A stretch of 64,000 nucleotides of DNA from Diphasiastrum complanatum (lineage: Eukaryota; Streptophyta; Lycopodiopsida; Lycopodiales; Lycopodiaceae), in assembly GCA_029204225.1 (NCBI GenBank), contig CM055097.1, positions 11,903,828 to 11,967,827 on the forward strand, read 5' to 3'. Position 1 is the stretch's first letter, and each line of letters opens with the position of its first letter. Both the position numbers and the translations under genes were made by a program. Under the pieces are notes generated by a model. That model made no database searches. It had not been told where the DNA came from and saw only the letters and a program-made list of their open reading frames with translations. This document shows positions 39,340 through 51,679 of this stretch, in pieces.

Positions 39340-40690
39340 AACCAGTTAGTCTCAGATCTTCCTTTCGAAAGTTTTTTGGGATTTCAATGTTGACAACATT
39401 CTACCTTGTACTTGTGCTTACAATAAAGGTTTTAAAGAGTTTGTTTCTGAAATTTTTGGGCATGTTGTCTCGATGGATACTGGAATTATCAGAAGCAAAG
39501 TTTTAAAGAATGACTTGAACAAAGGGCTTAATCATATCTCATTGCGCCTAGTCTAATATAAATGAGGTGTCCTTTAGAACTTTATCGTGGATGGTTTGAA
39601 TTGGCAAGTTTTTAGCTATGAGATTGTTAGGGAACATTGCCTTGATTTGCAAAGATGCTATAACAAACTTTTTGAAAAATGCCAAGGTGGTTACATGGAA
39701 AAAAGGGTTATGAGTAACAAACTTACAAATGCCATTGATGAACGTAATTGGATTACTACCAATCTGTATGTTAATGGTGTGGATAAGGCGCAACATAATC
39801 CGTGTTTTATCTGCATATGCTTTGTAAGAAATTTGGCTGTCTAGTCCAGATTTTGCCCCGTTTCCAAATGAAAATGGTATTACACTAGACGTGGCTATGG
39901 GTAAAATTCAAGATACTTTTGCTACTAAAATATCTGATTTTCTAATAGGGAAAGAAGAATTACCTTTTTTACTTTGTACTTTTAAAGCACACAAAAACGC
40001 GTTCAGATGGATTACAAATGCACATGACTGGTATTTTTCAAAGGTGGCCACGTTTATTTCTGGAGCTCTTGGTATACTGACTCCTCTCCTTATGGAGAGA
40101 GCAGGCCTTAAGGCAACTTCATACCACCGGAGTATCCTAAATGTGGATACTAACCTATTCTGGTAGTGCGACTCATCCACTGAATTTTATCTTAATGTGC
40201 CAAACAAAATCACTTCTATGTGGTCCACTGACAAAAATGCTATGAAAATATTCCTCTTAATGGTCTGGATGGGCTAAAAATAATAATACGAAAAATGATA
40301 AGGTATGCATTCAAGTCTTGTAAAAACAAAATACTTGCCTATCAGTGGAAATCGAGCCTTAAGCAATTTGACTGGAAATGGGTGACCAATCAGACTGATA
40401 ATTGGACTGTGATTGACATAGAACCTCTTTGCCATTATAATGATATACTGATTGACAATTGCATAGTAAGAATAGAAAATAGGACTTGGAAACAGGTCTG
40501 TGGTATTCCTATGGGTTTTGCCTGTTCCCCTGCTTGGTGTAACTGGTATCTGTCATTCTTTGAAATACATTTTATGAAAAGACTAGTCGGGCACCTACAT
40601 GCCTTCAAGCATACTTTTCGTTATATTGATGAAAGGGTTTATACCATTCATGCTTCAAATGTGGAAAATAAGACCAACCAAAAACGATAA
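39340..40690 (+). pseudogene. Penelope-like reverse transcriptase relic
   Basis: Ordered plus-strand blocks in shifting frames: YNKGFKEFVSEIFGHVV (39420), MDGLNWQVFSYEIVREHCLD (39587), FAPFPNENGITLDVAMG (about 39850), LPFLLCTFKAHKNAFRW (about 39960), KMIRYAFKSCKNKILAYQWK (about 40290), QVCGIPMGFACSPAWCNWYL (40495) and FKHTFRYIDERVYTIHASN (40610). The LP...KxHKNxxxxR, IPMGxxCSP and RYID blocks match the finger and palm motifs of Penelope-like and related non-LTR reverse transcriptases, not Copia or Gypsy. The catalytic YIDD reads YIDE. At least three frame changes make it inactive. No endonuclease domain was found. Confidence 0.6.
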
Positions 40691-40895
40691 GCTCAAAAGT
40701 CCTATCAATGTGACCAAAAATCTGAAGTAAGGTTTCAGCATATAATTGTTTAACATCAATCCTCTCAAAGCATCTGTTATAATAACGTAAATGCAGAAAA
40801 AACTTCCCTCTGTCTCTTATTAACCACTAGTCGTCATCTACCAATATTGCTGACCTCCAATATCCTTGTTTCTTCTATGTCCTCCTACACATGGA

Positions 40896-42273
40896 TTAGT
40901 CTTGGTAAAAGTTCAACTTTCTGATAGGAAGATCCTCCTTTCCACCACTACTTTGTCTTTCTTTGCCTTTGTTTGGAAAGTATTTCCTCTTCCTGTTATT
41001 TCCATTGCCTGATATGACTGAGCTTGGATTGTTCAGATTGAAGGAACCCATTTTTTTGCTAGTATTCTGGAAGTATTTGTCTTGCAAGGTAGAGAAGCTA
41101 GGGTTTTTTCAAAAGGCATTCAATTTCTCGAACGTTTTCAGCATCGCCAAGGTGTGCAAGAAGCTTAGCAGTAGGGTTTATGGAAAGTTCAATGGCAGCA
41201 TCAATCATGTAATAAATAGAAAGACAAGGTGGGACTTGACAACCAGCTCTCTAGCAGGTTTATGCAACCAAAGGAAGAAGGCATTAAGCTGGTTTTGCAA
41301 AAACGCACCAAGAAAAAAAATGGAAAGATTATTCATTATATACCAGATAGAGTGATCAAACCATATGATAGAAGAATTGTTTTTGCATTTATCACCGCAT
41401 CTGCACTTAAAGAAGGGCCTTTTCCAGTTCCAGATTCTAGCTTGATGAAGGTTCATTCTATTAAAGCTAGTGTCAAGATGGCCTCGAGTTCTAGACCGGG
41501 TTTGCTCAGAAGGACATTATGAAGGTTCAAATCTACTCATCTTGATAACAGTATCAAAGCCAATAGGAGTATCAAAAGAAGGATTCTTATGCAAAGCAGC
41601 AAGCGTGCAAGCTTGGACCTCTTCATTAGTAAGATGAGCAAGAGCGATCCAGAGTTCAATAGAGATAGAAGTTGATAGAGGGAAGGCTCCGAAGTTTATA
41701 AGCAGTTTTTGCAGATTTAAACTCAATGATACAACTAGGTACCAATGGTACTTGGCAGCTATTGGCTTGAAAAAATTCAAAGGCAGAATGATTTCCCACA
41801 TCATAGATTTCTTGTGAGAAAGACTCTAACTGAGAAGCACTATCTTCATCAAGGTCCTCGATAAAAATCAAAGGGTGCGGTGAAGTAGGAGCAGTAGAAG
41901 GGACAGGGGTATCAATAGAGGAGTCACCATTTTCTTTTTCCAGGCAAGCAAATAGTTTTCGAATATGCGTATTACAAAATTTTTCCTCAGCAGCAATTCG
42001 TTCAACATAATTGGAGAGGTCCATATAAATTTTTCCAATCACGCTAAAGAATTCCTTCTTTTTAATAAAATTCGTATAAATATTGATCCAATCCATGATG
42101 TTCATCAAATCAATAAGACAAAGAATTTTATCATCCGGGCAAGCAGCATTACAAGTAGTCATATCATAAGCAGTAATACAATTGTGAACTTCAACAACTT
42201 TCTTCATGCAACATATAATGGTCTGAACAAAAGGACTAGGAGGAGGAATGGGCTCCCCATAGCCAAGAGTCAT
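40896..42273 (-). pseudogene. Unrecognised long ORF relic with basic tail
   Basis: The minus strand opens at 42273 with an unbroken 205-codon frame (MTLGYGEPIPPPSPFVQT...), the longest uninterrupted frame here outside gene exons and simple repeats. Shifted frames continue with LTNEEVQACTLAALHKNP, LSINPTAKLLAHLGDAENV and a basic, Asn/Gly-rich tail NGNNRKRKYFPNKGKERQSS, ending at 40896. A mostly helical body with a basic C-terminus is the architecture of a nucleic-acid-binding ORF1, gag or nucleocapsid-type protein. It is on the opposite strand to the adjacent RT relic, so it is probably a separate insertion. Family unknown. Confidence 0.35.
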
Positions 42274-42412
42274 TGCATCATGAAACCATCATGTGGACTA
42301 CATCATACAAAAGACCTTGTTAGCCATAAACTACAAGTAAAGGTAAAGATTTGGTGCTACCCCGACCAAAGGGTAGCCGTGGTGGCATCAGAGATGCTAG
42401 AGAGAGAGTAAC

Positions 42413-42993
42413 AAGATTTCACGTAGTCCCTCTTGACAAGTCAAGACCAAACCCTTTGAACCCTTCAATTTATAGCATGATAGGTAGAAAATACAATTGT
42501 ATAGAGTATAACAGTATAGAGTACCATAAAGCAAAGCAAGTTCTAAGACACCAAGCTGTTACCTGCCACCATCCCACACAACAAAACCGCACAAGTTAGT
42601 CGCGTGAGGAAGACAGGTGTCATAGCTGAGCATCAGTTGTTATCCATGTCCGAAACAAGATTCACTACTTTATCAGCTAAATTGCATTTATAAAAAATAC
42701 GTCCAATCTTCCCAATCATTTACTTCATTACTAAGCAATACATTATGCTCTTTAACGAAGCTGTATAAGGGCACAAGCCATACCGATCAGTACAAGAGCA
42801 AAAGAAATGTATTGGGTTCACATTTACATTTTACATGTAAGCAACTATCCTTCATTATACTGATGGCCAGAGGTATGACTATGGTCACAACGTTAGGTAC
42901 CAGAGCACTTCTGTGCTATGCTAGCCCCCATGGATATCCCGTAACTGTTTTCCGGGAGTCCAAACACCGAACAGCTTGGGCAAATCCATGCCA
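42413..42993 (+). repeat. Left copy of a 580-bp direct repeat
   Basis: Homologous to 44982-45561 over its whole length, from aagatttcac(a/g)tag to gcttgggcaaatccatgcca, with many substitutions. It could be one LTR of an element of about 3.1 kb, but no primer site was found. Confidence 0.8.
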
Positions 42994-44263
42994 TTCAGTG
43001 TACCATTGTCAAGCTCTATATGAGTACGTGACCTTACAAACAACACTGGGACATAGGATGCAAGGAAACTTAGTTAAAAAAATACAAGCTCATGTCTATT
43101 TTAACGTACATAAGATCAGACTTCTGTAACTTCATTAGTTACTACTTTTAAAGGAAGAAATTTTAGAATTATCATGCATGGATAAGATTTCTTGTAGTAA
43201 CGAGTAAGGCTACCCACCGTATTGGTGTAGTTTCGTATAGCATCGTATCTGAATGATAGATGAAGTCATCTCTTGCGAATTATCCATCTTCAGCTGTTTT
43301 AACAAATCACCGACGTGCTAGAAGTTCCAACCGAAAGTATTGTGTTAAGCGTATAGTACGTCTATCACCCTCATAGTCTTTAGCAATAGTTAATCCATCA
43401 TTTAGCCGCAGATTACTAGCTTATCATTCAACTTTATTCGAGAGCAATTCCTTCCCCACAATACCCACATCATACAGATATTCATGTTCTGTGCATAGTC
43501 TTCTCAGGAAGAAACAATCACACCAAGCTTCCTTTATGTTTACACTTCTTAGAAGTCATTCTACTCTTTATCAGAGGCAGCAATCTATCATACAACCATA
43601 GCAATCATCCAGAGCAACCAATCATAGCAAGCTACAGCCAATGGAGTAGTAGGAATGCTCTTAACAATAACATATATGTATCCATCATTGTTATCTCTAG
43701 AAACCATAAGCAAAGCCAGCGGTCCATCGCACTTTCTCAATCCTTACATACTGTAAGATGCATGGAAATATGCATGCATGCAAGGTCATGCTTCATCGCT
43801 ATAGTAACATGGATTTCACACTCAAAAAGGAGCGCTGGCCAGCGGCCCATTCCGTTATACAGATAGCGCTGGCCAACGACTACTTATCAACAAAACTCAG
43901 TGCTATTTGTGGTCTACCCTGGATCGCTGTCCAGCGCCAACCAAAACTCAATTTTTGGTAGAAAAAAATACCTGTAAAGGTGCCCACTATTGCTCCTTGA
44001 GGTAGCGTTTGCTTGTAAGAATGCCGAATCACAGTTTTGCAAGTCACAACTTGCTACTACACAATGGTAATCACAACAAGTTGTAAGCATCCATTCATAA
44101 TCATAAAGCACAATACACAACCTTTAGTATCAGCGAGCTAGCATTCCTCATACCATTCTCACCTTAGGTTGCAGTATCGTTCACATGATTGCACATCCCA
44201 TAGCATTCATGAGTATTCCTCTTCGATTGCAATCACCGTACAGAAAAACACCAGTAGAGCAGG
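42994..44263. other. Spacer between direct repeats, no gene recognised
   Basis: No coding motif. A gcgctggccagcg-type palindromic motif occurs near 43830 and again at 43866, with a related copy at 43925. Confidence 0.35.
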
Positions 44264-44603
<340 letters not shown>

Positions 44604-44912
44604 GAGGGAAAGTGAATAGAGTTTTGTGACTTCCCTCTTCATAGCACCAGAGGACACTTAGGTGTACTAAGTGCAAATTGCTGCTCGCCGTTAGATTGAC
44701 CGTTCAAAATGTGCACAGATCTTGGCCCTCGGAAAGACTACCAACTTCTCCACCACTTTTTTTTAAAAAAACTTTTTTTCATAAGTGGGGTCTTCTATCA
44801 TAGCAAGGCATTTTCCTTACGCCCTGACAAGTAAATATGGTTAGTACGCGACACTTGCATTCTATAGAGGTTTGTGAAGCAAATAGAGTGATATATGTAC
44901 ATAACAGAGCCC

Positions 44913-44913
<1 letters not shown>

Positions 44914-44982
<69 letters not shown>
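44914..44982. repeat. (GA)n microsatellite at the edge of the right direct repeat
   Basis: GA run of about 69 bp ending exactly where homology to the left repeat begins. The left copy has only a 9-bp GA tract close by. Confidence 0.97.
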
Positions 44983-44987
<5 letters not shown>

Positions 44988-45561
44988 TCACATAGTTCCT
45001 CTTGACAAGTCAAGACCAAACCCTTTGAAACCTTTCATTTTTTTAGCATAACAGGTAAAACAAAGCTATATAAAGTCTTACGGTACCAAGTACCATAAAG
45101 CGAAGCATGTTTTAGGATACTCAACTGTTATCTGCCACCATCCTACAACACAAAATCGCATGAGTTAGTACAGTGGAGAAGACATGTGTCATAGCCGAGC
45201 ATCAGTTGTTATCCATGTCCGAAACAAAATTCACTACTTTATCAACTCAACTGCAATTACATATCATATGTCCAATCTTCCCAACCATGATTTGCATTCT
45301 TAGCAATACATTATGCCCTAAAAACGAAATTGTATTAGGGCAGATGCCATATTGATTAGTATAAGGCCAAAATGAACGTATGAAGTTCACATTAGCATTC
45401 CACATACATAAGAAGCTATACCATATTCCACAACATACAAAGAGTTGTAGCTTAGACATAGGTGTTGGGTACCAGGGCAAATCCATGCCATACTAGCCCC
45501 ATGAACTCCAAAAAGATCAATTAGAGTCCAAACGCCATAGGGCTTGGGCAAATCCATGCCA
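44982..45561 (+). repeat. Right copy of the 580-bp direct repeat
   Basis: See the left copy at 42413-42993. Confidence 0.8.
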
Positions 45562-45734
45562 CAAGAGCCAAACCCAAACCAAGTTCTAGCTTACATACAA
45601 CAACCAATTTTACTTTATACATCATTCCTATAACACTATCATTCCTTGTTTACAAACACCTCAAGTTATTGTGAAGAATTTCAAATCATTAAAATCCAAA
45701 ATAACTCTAAGATCTTAGATCACTTGAGATAGCA

Positions 45735-46145
45735 CATAGAAAGTCCACAAGTGCTTACACAATCTTTATTGGAGGCAATTTTGTATCTTGGTTATCTAAG
45801 AAGCAAGATACAATTTCATTATCATCATGTAAAGTCGAGCCTCCCTCACAACAACTACTAAGGAGGTATTATGGATCAAGAGGCTACCTATGGAGCTAAA
45901 ATGCATCAAGGATGAAGCCTATTTTCAAACGTGATAATATCTCGGCACAAGCTCTTGCAAACAATCCAATTTTCCATGCAAGAAGCAAGCACATCGAGGT
46001 AGCACACCACTTTGTGAGGGAGAAAGTGGAGCATGTCAAATTACTATTATGTGTTGCAGATCTTCTCACAAAACCATTTCTCAAGAATGCTTTTATCAAG
46101 TTTAGATCAAAACTTGGCTTGATTTCAAAATCTATGTTAAAATAG
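45735..46145 (+). pseudogene. Copia RNase H 3' end
   Basis: Frames read HRKSTSAYTIFIGG, FVSWLSKKQDTISLSS, KEVLWIKRLPMELK, then in a shifted frame DNISAQALANNPIFHARSKH, IEVAHHFVREKVEHV and ADLLTKPFLKNAF, ending with a stop at 46143-46145. This is the complete end of a Copia polyprotein with at least one frameshift. It is followed by a polypurine tract and LTR. Confidence 0.9.
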
Positions 46146-46158
46146 ATAGATATCTATT

Positions 46159-46167
46159 AAGGAGGAG
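46159..46167 (+). other. Polypurine tract of Copia element
   Basis: aaggaggag directly before the LTR start TGTGAAAATTG, 14 bp after the RNase H stop. Confidence 0.75.
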
Positions 46168-46850
46168 TGTGAAAATTGTAAAAGTTATCTATCTTGAATT
46201 TTGGGGGTGCTAGGCCACACCCACTCCATGTACACTTGTAAATATGTGATTAGGCCAAAAAATGACTTAGATTAGCTCGAGCTAGTGTAGGTTGTTGACA
46301 CTTGGCTTGATGTTGGAGGGTAAGGACAAAGCACCTCATGATGTTATTTTGCCATATGGACCAATCATAGCAAGAGGTGCACCAAAATGGTCCAATAAAA
46401 TTAAGAGGTGGCTTGCATGTGGTCCAATCAACAATAGGAGGTGATATGAGAGTGGTCCAATGATTGATCTTCATTCCCAACTATCTTGGATCTCGAGCCA
46501 CTCTATGAGAGTGTGTGAGCTTGATTCTACACTTAGTTTTTGATAAGAGATAAAGTGCTTCCAACACTTAGAATTTTTTCTACATTCTCTCTCTACTCGA
46601 GAGCTTCACTATGTATTCTCTCTCTACCCGAGAGCAAGCCAATTTTATACTTGGGTTTTTCATCAAAAGTTGCCTTATAATGTGAATGATTGTTGGTGAA
46701 TGATAGATGCATGCTTGTGTGCTCTTGCCTTGAGATTGTCTAGTTAGATTGGTAGCATCAATCAAGTGATAGATTCATGTGCAATCACACACTCCTTAGA
46801 AGATCAATCACATTGATTTGTGAGTCTCCACACATGTGAAAAGTTGACAA
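46168..46850 (+). repeat. 3' LTR of Copia fragment
   Basis: Begins TGTGAAAATT, the same terminus as the LTR of the inner Copia element at 3.0-7.6 kb, so the two probably belong to related families. The right end is not firmly placed; a ccacacatgtgaaaag motif near 46830 may mark it. Confidence 0.55.
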
Positions 46851-47480
46851 GAAGCATACCAAGAAAAGTTCAGCATGTTAACTCTTTCACGCTTTCTAAA
46901 AATTTTTGATTTCTTTGCTTAAAGTACTCAAAAATCGGCTTTTTGAAAGTATATATTTTTTTAGCTTTCTAGAGGCTAAAAATGTGCCTTATTATCAAAA
47001 AGCAAGCAACAAAAATAACTTGCAAAACTTTCAACAAAAGTGAGTTCAAATTTCCTTCAAAATCGCTTTAACACCATTGCGTATCAAATGGGTAATATTT
47101 CGTGGAAATGGGAACTATAAGGAATATTCCTAGACTCATGCTAAGAATTGGCACATTTTGAAAGAGAATGTCCTATAGTATCATACCAATTACTAAAAGT
47201 ACATAAAAAACACACACTTGTTTTTTACAAATTTGTAACAAAATTTCAAAATATGTAAAACACTGAGGTATTCAACAATTTTGCTAAAAATTACAGTACA
47301 CAAAAATTAGAAAGGGCCCAAGTAGTAAAATTTATTCAAATTTGAGCATATTGTAATACAAAATTTAGATTTTTTTGGATATAGTATCAAAATTTATATC
47401 CTCGTCTGTGTCCACACCTCCAAATTCAACATCATCAATTTCATCATTAGAAGGTGAGGAAGTGGAAGATCCATCCTCCT
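46851..47480. other. Intergenic, AT-rich
   Basis: Nothing recognised. Confidence 0.3.
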
Positions 47481-49960
47481 CATTAAAACATTATCTTCAT
47501 CCCTATGCAATCTGAGGTCAGCTTCCACACATGCCCTTGTTCTTCTTGACGAAGGTCCAACGTCAACAACACCCTTGGCCGCCTTTGATAAATGATTTCC
47601 TTTGTTGTTTTTTGAAGTCGACCTAAATTCGTTAATTCAAAATCTTAAAGAATAATGTCAACTTCCTCAAGGACAAGGTGACTTATGTGGGCCCGATTTT
47701 TGGTTGCGCGACATTTTCTTTTACCATTTGAGTTTCCAATCATTTCAAGAACATACTTTCATGTATATGCATCATGATGTTTTGTTCGATACCAATGTAC
47801 GTTAATCGATACAATCTCTCCATTCTCAGACTTTGACAAATTGATAACCTTGCATAACCAAAAGGGATGGCCAAGAGGACCATCATCTACAAGTGTGGCG
47901 GCCATTGTACCCACCTTGATTTCTTGCACATTTCCCTTCCAAAAGCTAGCAAGTTGTTCTTGTTTTTTACGAGGCTCATTATTAATCTTTGAGAGCCAAT
48001 AAAATGGCAACTCTAAACTAGTACGATTAGCTATTAGATCCATGAGTATGGACTCTTGGTCTTGAAAGAATTCTTCCCACCAAATTGAATCCACATTTTT
48101 GGCATACAACTTGGCTGACATTGCTCAACTACATAATGCACCTCCAAAGGATTTGGCAAAGCTCCAACAATAGTATGTTCTGGAAATAAATAAAAGAAAC
48201 AACAACCCAGTCTCTGGAAACTAGCAAGAAGAGGTGGACAATTGTTTACCAAACAACAATGTCTTGCCATCCCTTTTTACAATGAGAAATTGATGTTGAA
48301 AGCTGAGATCATTAAACCAAGAAATGCATTTTTTTCAAGAGATGAACCTTGCACAAAACTTCTAAAATCAAACGTTTGCTTCAGATGGAGAACAATGGGA
48401 TGAGGAGTATAAGCTCCTTCATGAATAGATACCATCTTCGGTAAAGTAAACGCATCTTCATGAGAAAGTCTTTTCGAGAACACGCTAAACATTTGATGAA
48501 TATGGTCATGCGTATGACCCACAAGAAGAAATCCAACTTAATTTTTCCGAGAATTTCCTTCTCTACTAACATACTAAGATAAGCGAGCAACGTTTTGATT
48601 TTTATTTTCTCTAGCATATTATCTAGCTGCAAATACAGTACTTGGGGCAAAACACCCTCCCAATTTGTGATTATATAATGCAAAATAGTAATTGTCAAGT
48701 TAGGATCATTATGAACATTTGGATAGGTCAAGAATACACGAGCCTGAAGTGCTCGATGGTAGATAAGAGACCCGATGAGATGCATTTGAACAAATGTATC
48801 TTCTTTGATATCTTTTGGAACTCTTACAAAGTGTGGAAGGTAAGTTTTTTTTAATCCATGCCATCAATAACAATTCCAACATACTTCTCATGATATTTTA
48901 AACATTTTTTTCTGTGCTTTGTTAACTTTGAATCTTCTTCAGCTTGTTCTCGATGCACTCTAAGAGCTTCATTCACCTTATCTACATATTTAAGAATTCC
49001 AAAGGTCATCTCAAAGAAACAAGAGCAATCACAATCAAAACACATTGCAAAATTTTACTATCAATATCTTTATCTTTCCATTTTGCCTTTCAACTTTGAG
49101 CGATGTACATATACTGCATACTCCCATCCTCACTTTCCTTGGAATAACTACATTGTTAAAATAGTGTTTCCAAAGCCTGGTGAAATGACTAAAGCTAGTA
49201 AATTGCTCATTTCCATGGACCATTTCCTCCATGTAAATATTGTACACCTCACACCTTGTAAAATTGTCCGTCGGGTGCCACCTACCAGTGGTTTGGCATG
49301 AGAACTAAAATAGCTCTCCATCCAAGATATTGATAAATTTTCAAGTAAACCAACCATACAATTGTATCGAGAATTGTAAATAGAAACATTTTCTAAAAGC
49401 CTCCCATGCAGTCTGCCCAGTCTTGAATTTCCAATAGAATGAACATGATTGAATGCACTTCTACAAACAATATAATGTCTCAAGTTGTACTCGATTTGAT
49501 CTTTAATGTCCGACTTGAGTGCAGACGTAAGATACACCTCTTGCTCTTCTCAATTAAGACTTAGGTAATAAGATCATAAGGACTTTAATCTGGAAATACC
49601 AAACTTTATTATGCAATGACCTTAAGTGTATCCTTCAGCTGAGATAACGACAACAAAAAAGATCTCCTCCTACAGCCTATCATCCTCAATCTCCATCATA
49701 ACATTCTCATCAATATCTTGATCATTTGTCGAAAGACCTTGATCAAACGTGCATTGACGAGATACTTCAATATCACACCCAAATTGACCTCCCTCGCCAT
49801 TGAAATGCATACTTGAATTAGAAGACAAAGCAACAAAAGAGGATTCAATCATATTAGAAATGGGAGGCTCCAAATTAAAGCCTGACTCAGAACATGAGTT
49901 TTGTAAAACAACGTGTTCATTCTGAAACTTTGACTTGACATAAGAGCTCACAGAAATAGC
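47480..49960 (-). pseudogene. Large transposase-like (DUF7869-type) pseudogene
   Basis: Minus-strand blocks in order: an acidic lead (49951-49670); EYNLRHYIVCRSAFNHVHSI and GNSRLGRL (49480-49410); LWKHYFNNVVIPRKVRMGVC then SICTSLK (about 49170-49090); REQAEEDSKLTKHRKKCLKY and YVGIVIDGMD (about 48950-48850); MHLIGSLIYHRALQARVFL; VLYLQLDNMLE (about 48630); LDFFLVGHTHDHIHQMFSVF (about 48500); and a C-terminal block SFWKGNVQEIKVGTMAATLV, GHPFWLCKVINL, INVHWYRTKHHDAY. The DGMD, QLDN and VGHTHxxI blocks match the widespread transposon-associated family I know as DUF7869, probably an RNase H-fold recombinase (family name from memory). The tail looks like a BAH/Tudor-type reader. Many frameshifts. 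Confidence 0.55.
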
Positions 49961-50515
49961 GACATCTACACTTCTCGTGGTGCTTTTTTAACACTTGACC
50001 TCAAATTCGAAGAGATAACTTGAGAGTGAAATCGTGCAAGTGGAAACAAAAAGTTCACCTTGAGACACATATGTCTCATACGATGAGATCAATATGGACA
50101 TAATGAAAACAATGTGCACACAGAGCAAAGAAAAAACAAACCAAGGTCATTAAAATGGAAATTCTAAGCCTTTATGGCCTCAATCACGAACCTTAGAAAA
50201 CATTAAATTTAATGAGTGGATTTGAAATTTTTATATATGAAATCCTATAAAATTTGGAGTCCATAGCACTATATAAAGTTTTTCACGTCTCATTTTCGCC
50301 CATGCGATCTAGGGAGCATAGGAGTCCTGCATTTTCATGCCAGTTTATTTTTCTCTGTTGCACGCGCACCCCCGACAGACATTGACGCCGCGATCAACAA
50401 TTTTCTACAGAGCGACCTATTCCACAAACATTTTGTTTCAGGGGAATCCATGAGGATGGCCAGGTATTCGAATTAGCATTTTTGGTGCAAAGAATTTAAT
50501 GATTTCTTAAAGATG
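49961..50515. other. Intergenic, nothing recognised
   Basis: No supported feature; the region left of the solo LTR. Confidence 0.3.
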
Positions 50516-50520
50516 CTTTG

Positions 50521-51327
50521 TGTTAGCAACCGTGCTAACACAGAGAAAATAAAAAAAATAATAAAACTCCATGGCATGTGTTTTGTAAGACCATGTATGA
50601 GTATCTGTCAATAAACTTCAAGCCATGGCATGCGTTTTGTAAGTCCATGAGTAGAAGCTTAAATAATAATAAAATAGCTTAAACTTAGATTTAGAACTTA
50701 GACTTAGGAAACTTAAGATTAGAAATATTTTATCTTAAGTTGTCCTAAGTTAAGAAAATTGAAGTTCTAAATCTTAAGTTAGAAGTTCTAGAAAGGCTAG
50801 AAACAGATTAGTCCCATAAGTTAGTAGACACTTATGGAAGACCCTCCTTGCTATAAAAGGAGAGGTATTTGCATTGTAAATGATACTTTTGAGATTAAGC
50901 TATCTTGCTCTCTATTTTGGAGAATTATCATTCTATTTCATTTGTGTTCCCCTTGGAAAGGTGCATAGCTTGAGGGAAGGTGCTCGGGCCTCCTCTTGCC
51001 TCCTTATCATCGGTTTTATTGTGGCATGTTCATTATTGCTTATTTGTTTAGTATTGTCCACAATCTCATTTTATTACGCTTCAGGTGTTAATCTAGGATT
51101 AGTCTAGTCACCTTGCTAGTTGGGTAAGCCTTAGCAAGGATTTTCATTGTTGTTACTAATTAGTTTATTTCCGTTTCGGGCACTAGTTGGGTAAGCCTTA
51201 GTGCTCTCATTCCTTCATATTTCTGTTGAAGCTTTTGTAGAAACTTAAAAAGTGGACGAATCTCTACATCCCTATACTACACCCGTAAGTAGATCTAGCC
51301 ACCGCACTCACTAGAAATACTCCAACA
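50521..51327 (+). mobile_element. Solo LTR with 5-bp target-site duplication
   Basis: An 807-bp unit starts TGTTAGCAAC and ends CTCCAACA. It is flanked on both sides by CTTTG (50516-50520 and 51328-51332), a perfect 5-bp target duplication. A TATA box (TATAAAA, 50852-50858) sits about 330 bp in, as expected for U3, giving plus orientation. There is no coding sequence, so the interior was presumably lost by LTR-LTR recombination. Superfamily not assignable from the LTR alone. Confidence 0.88.
50852..50858 (+). promoter_or_regulatory. TATA box inside the solo LTR
   Basis: gctaTAAAAgg context, followed by a transcript-like U-rich R/U5 region. Confidence 0.55.
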
Positions 51328-51679
51328 CTTTGCCATTTATGATAGCTTTACATTACATTACATTCATATTCAATAATGTCTTAATTTTTAGTCATTTGAA
51401 ACTAGTCAGAATATTTAAAAATTGTGTAAAATTTGTATTTCTCTATGATAAATTGATTTTAATACTTTTTGCACAGAGAATTCGACAATTGAATCTCAAA
51501 GATCGATACGTGGTTTCATTCTCGTGTATCATATACTGCTCGTGATACTACAAATCGATATCGTGTATCGACACGTCGTATCATTTGTTAAAAATGACCA
51601 AATGACATTACACATTCAGTCATATACATGTATCGTGATAAAAATCAGGTCTGGTGCGCACCATCGCATACACTGAGCT

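Noticed and set aside
41205-41522. Plus-strand 97-codon frame with a basic stretch
   Set aside because: Overlaps the minus-strand ORF relic, whose composition and continuity on both sides are more convincing; strand choice is not certain.
50880-51107. 75-codon plus-strand frame with hydrophobic residues
   Set aside because: Lies entirely inside the solo LTR downstream of its TATA box; no protein similarity recognised.
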